Shown piece after piece: positions 5,638-9,837 of a DNA stretch of 9,837 bases. This DNA comes from Rickettsiales bacterium. Its GTDB lineage: Bacteria; Pseudomonadota; Alphaproteobacteria; Rickettsiales; UBA1997. Location: positions 1-9,837 of the forward strand of contig CANGQE010000032.1 of assembly GCA_947455845.1 (NCBI GenBank), given 5' to 3'. A program made the translations under genes and the position numbers. The notes under the pieces are model-generated. The model made no database searches. It saw nothing but the letters and a program-made list of their open reading frames with translations, and was not told the origin of the DNA. Numbering within the stretch: position 1 is the first letter of the stretch; every line of letters begins with the position of its first letter.

Positions 5638-6612
5638 ATGAAACACAGCCCCATTCTTTTTTCCTACGCTTTTGATAAAGAGGGCAAGGGTTGTAAACTA
5701 AATAAACGAAGTGCTGCTGCAGAAGTAAAAAATGAAGGGTTAGCTTGGGTTCATCTTGATGCTAATAATGAATCTACAAAAAAATGGGTAGAGCGTGAAG
5801 TCTCTTATTTAGATCACCTCATTGTTGATGCCTTAATTGCAGAAGAAACACGTCCTAGAATCATAGATTTTGAAAAGGGTTTTTTGATTATCTTGCGGGG
5901 TGTGAATCTTAACCAAAATGCCGAGCCTGAAGACATGGTATCAATTCGGATGTGGATTGATAGTGAGCGCGTGATCTCGATTCAGCGTCGAGACATGAAA
6001 GCGGTTTATGATATTTGTCAGCATATTGAGTTGGGAAAGACGATCAAAAGTTCCGGTGAATTTTTATATAATTTAATCTATCAAATTTTTTCCAATACCT
6101 CGCCTTTTCTTTACGGTATGAATGAAAAAATTGATATTTTAGAAGAAAAAATAATGACCAGTCACGATATCAAATTGCGTGAAGAAGTTCTGCAAATAAG
6201 AAGCCAGTCGGCGGTGTTTAAGCGTTATTTAGCGCCGCAAAAAGAGGTTATTGCTAAGTTACGGTTTTCTAGCCAAGAATGGATTGAGGATTGGGCTAAA
6301 AGGCATTTTCAAGAAAATCTCGATCAGGCCACAAGAATGATTGAAGAAGTTGATGAGGCTATTAACAGATCCCAAATTTTGCATGATGAGTTGGGCAATG
6401 CTTTGAGTGAAAAACTCAATACCAGCATGTATAAGCTTTCTTTGATTACGGTGGTTTTTATGCCACTAACTTTCGTGACGGGACTTTTCGGGATGAATGT
6501 CGGAGGAATTCCCGGAAGCGAAAATCCCCTCGCTTTCTATGTCTGCTCTTTAGTTATGCTTTCTGCGATAATTCTTCATATTATTTTCTTTAAGAAGAAG
6601 GATAAGTTTTAG
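5638..6612 (+). CDS. zntB: CorA-family zinc transporter, ZntB type
   Basis: The 324-residue length matches ZntB (about 327). These homopentameric inner-membrane channels have a large cytoplasmic N-terminal funnel and two C-terminal membrane helices. The ZntB-like funnel features are ALIAEETRPR (65-74), ILRGVNLN (85-92), EPEDMVSIRMWID (96-108) and QRRD (116-119). Residues about 160-265 form the long helices leading to the membrane. The first membrane helix (268-284) ends in the signature GMN at 285-287, in the longer form GMNVGGIPG that marks the ZntB branch rather than magnesium CorA. The second helix is at about 298-318, followed by a basic tail KKKDKF. ZntB imports zinc, probably proton-coupled, in studied homologues; the cation here is inferred. 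It follows the lipoprotein gene by 9 bp. Confidence 0.92.
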   Translation: MKHSPILFSYAFDKEGKGCKLNKRSAAAEVKNEGLAWVHLDANNESTKKWVEREVSYLDHLIVDALIAEETRPRIIDFEKGFLIILRGVNLNQNAEPEDMVSIRMWIDSERVISIQRRDMKAVYDICQHIELGKTIKSSGEFLYNLIYQIFSNTSPFLYGMNEKIDILEEKIMTSHDIKLREEVLQIRSQSAVFKRYLAPQKEVIAKLRFSSQEWIEDWAKRHFQENLDQATRMIEEVDEAINRSQILHDELGNALSEKLNTSMYKLSLITVVFMPLTFVTGLFGMNVGGIPGSENPLAFYVCSLVMLSAIILHIIFFKKKDKF

Positions 6613-6648
6613 GTCGGAGCGAAGTGTAATAGATCTCTCCCCATCGTC

Positions 6649-6669
6649 ATCCTGAACTTGTTTCAGGAT
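6649..6669. repeat. Small palindrome, probably a dispersed repeat
   Basis: ATCCTGAA (6649-6656) and TTCAGGAT (6662-6669) form a perfect 8-bp stem with a 5-base loop, 36 bp after the zntB stop. No T-run follows, so termination is doubtful. From memory, the sequence around it (GTCATCCTGAACTTGTTTC) resembles a very common dispersed repeat in bacterial genomes. I cannot verify copy number here. Confidence 0.6.
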
Positions 6670-6687
6670 CTATCTATTGTTGCTAAT

Positions 6688-6706
6688 ACTTTTGATTTTC
6701 AAAAGT
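6688..6706. promoter_or_regulatory. Perfect inverted repeat upstream of the phosphatase gene
   Basis: ACTTTTGA-TTT-TCAAAAGT is a perfect 8-bp inverted repeat ending 18 bp before the phosphatase start. Position and size would suit a dimeric regulator operator or a short leader hairpin. It has no proper T-tract to act as the zntB terminator. No clear promoter pair was recognised around it. Confidence 0.35.
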
Positions 6707-6724
6707 TCTTCTAAGTCTCATTAA

Positions 6725-7204
6725 ATGACTCAAATGAAAAAAATTCTCTTTGTTTGCACCGGTAATATTTGCCGATCTCCCTCTGCTGAAGCCATTGCAC
6801 GCCACATGGCAAAAGATCTGGGCTTGGAAAATAGTTTTATTTTTGATTCAGCCGGTACAGATGGTTATCATGCGGGTGAAGTTCCAGATGCAAGAAGTGT
6901 TGCTACGGGAATAGAAAGGGGAGTTTCTTTCGATAAAATTGTTTCACGTAAAATTGCTTTAGCTGATTTCGATAAATTTGATTTTTTGATGTGCATGGAT
7001 AGGAGCCATCAAACTAAACTTTTGCGAGCGGCACTGCCGGCTCAGCAAGATAAAATCAAATTATTCTTAGAGTTTTGCGAAACGGAAAATTATTGGAATG
7101 ATGAAGTAATAGACCCTTATTACAAAGCTTCTGGTGCTTTTGAGGAAGTTTTTGATGTGATTGAGCTGGCTTTGAAGAATATGTTTGAGAAGTTGTCAGA
7201 TTAG
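6725..7204 (+). CDS. Low-molecular-weight protein tyrosine phosphatase
   Basis: The 159-residue product is the normal size for this family, cytoplasmic enzymes that dephosphorylate phosphotyrosine; the same fold is used by ArsC-type arsenate reductases. The P-loop CTGNICRS (11-18) gives the CX5R signature with nucleophile Cys11 and Arg17, preceded by the usual ILFV strand. The general acid is Asp130 in VIDPYY (128-133). Tyr132 and Tyr133 correspond to the paired tyrosines of family members. SAGTDGYHAG (42-51) is the conserved second block. In capsule operons such enzymes act on BY-kinases, but no kinase or polysaccharide gene is nearby, so the substrate is unknown. Start is ATG 6725, with ATG 6734 as an alternative three codons in. 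The gene is followed at once by a large hairpin. Confidence 0.93.
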   Translation: MTQMKKILFVCTGNICRSPSAEAIARHMAKDLGLENSFIFDSAGTDGYHAGEVPDARSVATGIERGVSFDKIVSRKIALADFDKFDFLMCMDRSHQTKLLRAALPAQQDKIKLFLEFCETENYWNDEVIDPYYKASGAFEEVFDVIELALKNMFEKLSD

Positions 7205-7208
7205 TTTT

Positions 7209-7307
7209 CGCTGGTCGAGCGGAGTCGAGACCTACCCGAAGTTTACGCTCAATGTTTTAAAAAAAGAGCGTAAGTTTCAGGTAGGTCTCCACTCCGCTCG
7301 AGCAGCG
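7209..7307. repeat. Large imperfect palindrome, 42-bp arms
   Basis: Arms 7209-7250 and 7266-7307 are reverse complements with 5 mismatches and a 15-base A/T-rich loop. The outer parts contain TCGAGCGGAGTCGAGACC and its near-complement; the inner parts end in GCTC and GAGC. It begins 4 bp after the phosphatase stop. Its relatively GC-rich arms contrast with the surrounding AT-rich DNA. It would fold into a very stable RNA hairpin on either strand and may be a small palindromic or MITE-like insertion. Confidence 0.85.
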
Positions 7308-7328
7308 GGATGTGACAAGGAAGAAAAA

Positions 7329-7451
7329 ATCGATCGCAATAACAAAGTATTTTTGAGGAAAAATTAAAACCCAAAAAACTTGCTGTATCAATATACCGCT
7401 GGTTTTTTGGGTTTTAATTTTTACCAAAAAGACGAAGTTAGTGCGATCGAT
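7329..7451. terminator. Nested long palindrome acting as a probable bidirectional terminator
   Basis: The inner arms 7359-7379 and 7402-7422 are a perfect 21-bp inverted repeat (core ACCCAAAAAAC and GTTTTTTGGGT). Its A-tract and T-tract ends suit termination in both directions. The 22-base loop contains a further GTAT-CAAT-ATAC mini-stem (7385-7396). An outer pair, ATCGATCGCAATAAC (7329-7343) and GTTAGTGCGATCGAT (7437-7451), matches at 14 of 15 positions. The element lies between convergent genes and ends 6 bp before the stop of the minus-strand operon. Nothing coding is seen from 7205 to 7457. Confidence 0.8.
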
Positions 7452-7457
7452 AGATTT

Positions 7458-8255
7458 TTACTTTGGTATAGTAGCTCTAACCGCGCCAGTTTTCTCTGCC
7501 GCTTTTGCCTTCTTCTCCTCTTCCTTCTTCTTCAATAGTGCAATAACGGCCTTTCCTTCAACAACGCTGTTAGTGCTTAAAATAAAAGTCTGGTTTGGCT
7601 TCAAACTAAAATTCACTTCCACTTGATTATTGGCATTGATTTTTGGTGCGGAGGTTTCTGATTTGCGGCCGGATAAAATTTTCCACTTACTAATGCTGAT
7701 TGCCCACATCACATCTACCCGATCTTTTTGTACGGATCTTAAATATAATTCTTTGCCCCTAATATTGGTTTTAGGAGTAATTTTTTGTTCATTTACCCAA
7801 ACCACCCAATCTTGCTCCGTGAAGTAAATAATTGAGGCGAGATAAATATAAGATTTTTCATTTTCGTCATTTTTTCTCTCTTCAGCTTTAGGAGCTTCTT
7901 TTTTGGCATTGGGATCAGTTGCAGCTTTTTCTTCCTCGGTTTCGTCAGGAGAGTAAATTTGATTATTTTTTAATGAGTCAACAGCGCGATCAATATTACT
8001 ATTTTCATCATCGGTAAACATTAATGATCCAACTTTATTACCAAGTAAAAGGTTGGCTAAGCCACTTTTAGTTTTAGTTATTAAGGTGGATTTTGATCCA
8101 TCGGTAATAGTTGGACTGTCGATTGAGGTAGTTTTTGCTACTGTTTTGTCCGGCAAGTTTTCTTCCGAAAATCCCTGTGCAGCAGCGGATCCAAGATTAA
8201 ATAGTGGCGATATTAACAATATTAATAGAAAAAATTTACAAAGGTTCTGACTCAT
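7458..8255 (-). CDS. Exported protein with a PilP/GspC-like homology-region domain
   Basis: The 265-residue protein begins with a signal peptide or N-terminal anchor (residues about 7-27, ending SAAAQG). A long low-complexity, acidic and basic linker follows (28-134). Residues about 135-190 (YIYLASIIYFTEQDWVVWVNEQK...RGKELYLRSVQKDRVDVMWA) resemble the small beta domain of PilP/GspC: a strand, an N-G/N-E turn, then V-x-x-D/S-x-V at the end. That domain connects the inner-membrane platform to the secretin in type IV pili and type II secretion. A further beta-rich part (209-240) and a charged Lys/Glu tail (242-256) follow. It is the last gene of the minus-strand operon, 15 bp after the PilO-like gene, matching the usual N-O-P order. 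The similarity is by pattern only; an unrelated periplasmic protein is possible. Confidence 0.55.
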   Translation of the reverse strand: MSQNLCKFFLLILLISPLFNLGSAAAQGFSEENLPDKTVAKTTSIDSPTITDGSKSTLITKTKSGLANLLLGNKVGSLMFTDDENSNIDRAVDSLKNNQIYSPDETEEEKAATDPNAKKEAPKAEERKNDENEKSYIYLASIIYFTEQDWVVWVNEQKITPKTNIRGKELYLRSVQKDRVDVMWAISISKWKILSGRKSETSAPKINANNQVEVNFSLKPNQTFILSTNSVVEGKAVIALLKKKEEEKKAKAAEKTGAVRATIPK

Positions 8256-8270
8256 TTATGGCTTCTGAAT

Positions 8271-8927
8271 TTATTTTTTTATACCAGCCGCGTCTTTTGA
8301 AACATCTGATTCTTTGATTTTGAAAGCGTACCAATAAAAATCAACAACGCCGCTAACTGTGCCGGAGTTTTTGCCGGAGCTAAGATCTATAAGGTCTTGA
8401 TTGGTGTAATCTTTATTTTTCTTAACTTGTAAATTGGTGATCACTGTATATCCCGGAAGGGACTCTACAAACTCGGAGATGAAGGATAGAGCCTTGATAT
8501 CATTAGCAGCACTAAAGCTAAGATTTACCGTCGATAGTAAAACAGTTATCGTATCACGCTCAAATAATCCGCCTTTAAGAGTTTCGGGTAGGGTAACTTT
8601 AATAGATGGTGGAAGAATGGAATATTTTTCAGCAAGTAGAGACATTTTGGCATTTACCTCATCCATCTTGATGCCATTGGTGATTTTTTTATTTTCGTTA
8701 ATTTGAGTCCATAATTCTTTGTATTTGCTGAGTTCAATAGCTTTGCTTTCTAGATCGGTAGTCTCGCTTTGAATCTGTAATGTTTCTGATTTAATCTTAT
8801 CGACATTGCTCAGCAGGCTATTTCTTTGGTGAATATTGTAAAAAATTACGCCGCTAAAAATAACCAACAAAACGCCCGTGATTGAAAAGTTAAGGATATT
8901 TTTTTTGCGTAAATGGAGAATTTTCAT
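8271..8927 (-). CDS. PilO/GspM-like bitopic inner-membrane protein
   Basis: The 218-residue protein has a basic cytoplasmic tail (MKILHLRKKN), one membrane helix (about 11-31), a coiled coil (about 35-85) and a periplasmic domain. That is the size and layout of PilO or GspM, which pair with PilN or GspL to form the inner-membrane ring of type IV pili or type II secretion. The C-terminal part (ITVLLSTVNLSFSAANDIKALSFISEFVESLPGYTVITNLQV, 127-168) has the strand-helix-strand pattern of the ferredoxin-like domain, including a helix of x-x-FI-x-x-[FL]-E-x-LP type. Its ATG overlaps the stop of the upstream gene by 4 bp (ATGA), indicating translational coupling. Identity rests on architecture and context, not on a sequence motif. 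Confidence 0.55.
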   Translation of the reverse strand: MKILHLRKKNILNFSITGVLLVIFSGVIFYNIHQRNSLLSNVDKIKSETLQIQSETTDLESKAIELSKYKELWTQINENKKITNGIKMDEVNAKMSLLAEKYSILPPSIKVTLPETLKGGLFERDTITVLLSTVNLSFSAANDIKALSFISEFVESLPGYTVITNLQVKKNKDYTNQDLIDLSSGKNSGTVSGVVDFYWYAFKIKESDVSKDAAGIKK

Positions 8928-9837
8928 TTCTTTTCGGTTAGAGTAAAATCAATCGGAAAGCTGTAATATTTTTGGTTGAAGTTAATGTCGCGAGGCAGTT
9001 CGGAATATTTAATCTGATTGTTACTAAGATTCTTTTTAACTTCATTAACTAGCGCATCAAACTCTGTAAATAAATCTTCAATATCCCCGCTTTTATTAAG
9101 AACTGTGCCGCCAAAGCTAATTTGGTAATTAGTATTATTTGTTGGAGCTTTGGCGTTAAATCCTGACAAGGAATAACCAAAACTATTAAGTTTCACATCA
9201 AAATCCTTAAGGAATTTTAGACCAATGTAATATTCGGTGAAGTTTATTCCAACTGAGCCTAAGGCCTCTTCCATTTTACCAAAATCGGTTACTTTGGAAA
9301 GGTCAGTTCCTTCAATCAAAGCGGTTCTTTTCAGTTTTAAAAGAGTTTCTAGAGCGGAAAATTTTTGTGTTTCAACCGACTCAATAGATTGTCTAATCTC
9401 GCTTTCAGAAAAAATCGCGACTACGACTGTGGCGCAGATCAAGAGCGATAGAATTAGGTTGGAGAAGTAAGATATTTTTAAAGAGAGAAAAAACCTCTCT
9501 AAGATAACAATTCTTGGGATGGTGAATTTTAGAATTTTTTTCTCTTTGGAAAAAATTCTTGAAATTAGTAAGTCGCAATAATTACTATTTTCCGGTACAA
9601 CTTTTTCGTGGCCGGTCTTAATCGCAACTTCGTAAGGCGTGTAGCCAATAAAGTTTAACTCGACATTTTGAACGCGCTTAATCGACTCTAGAACTTCCTT
9701 GGGAAAGATATTGATAATATCAAGATCGACCATCAATAAATCAGGGAAGAGTCGTTTTAAATATTCAAAAGTGCTGTAAATATCTTGCTCATATTTTTCT
9801 AAAAAATCGGCTTGATCAAAATTATAATTAACAACAC
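8924..9837 (-). CDS. GspL/PilN-like bitopic protein, N-terminus outside the window
   Basis: The frame is open to the window edge, giving 303 visible residues. An internal TTG or ATG near 9734 is not the likely true start, because 33 further in-frame codons precede it. The first 120 or so visible residues are cytoplasmic in character, a single membrane helix follows (about 124-142, YFSNLILSLLICATVVVAIF), then a coiled-coil-like stretch and a periplasmic domain of about 160 residues. This is the plan of GspL or PilO2/BfpC: a cytoplasmic actin-like part, one helix and a ferredoxin-like periplasmic part. The visible N-terminal region would be the end of the cytoplasmic domain. Coupling to a PilO-like gene and then a PilP-like gene supports a pilus or type II secretion platform. 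No diagnostic motif is visible, so the call is by architecture and neighbours. Confidence 0.5.
   Translation of the reverse strand, partial: VVNYNFDQADFLEKYEQDIYSTFEYLKRLFPDLLMVDLDIINIFPKEVLESIKRVQNVELNFIGYTPYEVAIKTGHEKVVPENSNYCDLLISRIFSKEKKILKFTIPRIVILERFFLSLKISYFSNLILSLLICATVVVAIFSESEIRQSIESVETQKFSALETLLKLKRTALIEGTDLSKVTDFGKMEEALGSVGINFTEYYIGLKFLKDFDVKLNSFGYSLSGFNAKAPTNNTNYQISFGGTVLNKSGDIEDLFTEFDALVNEVKKNLSNNQIKYSELPRDINFNQKYYSFPIDFTLTEKK

Noticed and set aside
7185..7367. 60-codon plus-strand ORF after the phosphatase
   Set aside because: It overlaps the phosphatase end and runs straight through the large palindrome. Its product is repeat translation with no recognisable domain.
7441..7827. 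Two plus-strand ORFs opposite the PilP-like gene
   Set aside because: They are antisense to a longer coding frame with a signal peptide and good operon context, and their products look like low-complexity antisense translation.
9600..9680. A single ankyrin-like pattern (GYTPYEVAIKTGHEKVV) in the GspL-like protein
   Set aside because: Only one motif is present, with no second repeat on either side. The bitopic architecture and operon neighbours fit a pilus/secretion protein better, so the likeness is probably chance.

Overview
The window is AT-rich, densely packed bacterial DNA. The proteins it encodes (an Skp/OmpH chaperone, a ZntB-type CorA transporter, a DUF3833-like lipoprotein, a YceF-like Maf protein and PilO/PilP-like pilus assembly proteins) point to a Gram-negative proteobacterium. 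AT bias, short spacers, an ankyrin-type gene in decay and many small palindromic repeats fit a host-associated alphaproteobacterium (Rickettsiales- or Holosporales-like). That placement is inference, because no rRNA or other phylogenetic marker is present.

Layout. 1-417 (minus, cut by the window edge) is the N-terminal part of an exported phytochelatin-synthase-like cysteine peptidase. It diverges, with only 3 bp between start codons, from a complete XerC/XerD tyrosine recombinase (421-1356, plus). A degenerate-looking ankyrin locus follows (1416-2020, plus): one ankyrin-like ORF, a continuation in another frame, and a proline-rich ORF. A cluster of four hairpins (2048-2181) ends in a bidirectional terminator facing the convergent skp gene (2204-2728, minus). 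skp is divergent from a compact plus-strand run: folE (GTP cyclohydrolase I), maf (overlapping it) and a TerC-family membrane protein. After a short AT-rich gap come a DUF3833-like lipoprotein and zntB, then a low-molecular-weight protein tyrosine phosphatase preceded by two small palindromes.

From 7205 to 7457 no gene is visible. The stretch holds two large nested hairpins between convergent transcription units. From 7458 to the right edge the minus strand carries three tightly spaced genes with the architecture of an inner-membrane assembly platform of a type IV pilus or type II secretion system. They are a GspL/PilN-like bitopic protein (cut by the edge), a PilO/GspM-like bitopic coiled-coil protein, and an exported PilP/GspC-like protein.

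Most of the window is ordinary housekeeping and envelope biology. The parts most worth a second look are the truncated peptidase, the broken or recoded ankyrin locus, the large palindromes at 7209-7451, and the diverged pilus/secretion trio. No clearly new defence or mobile system is visible.
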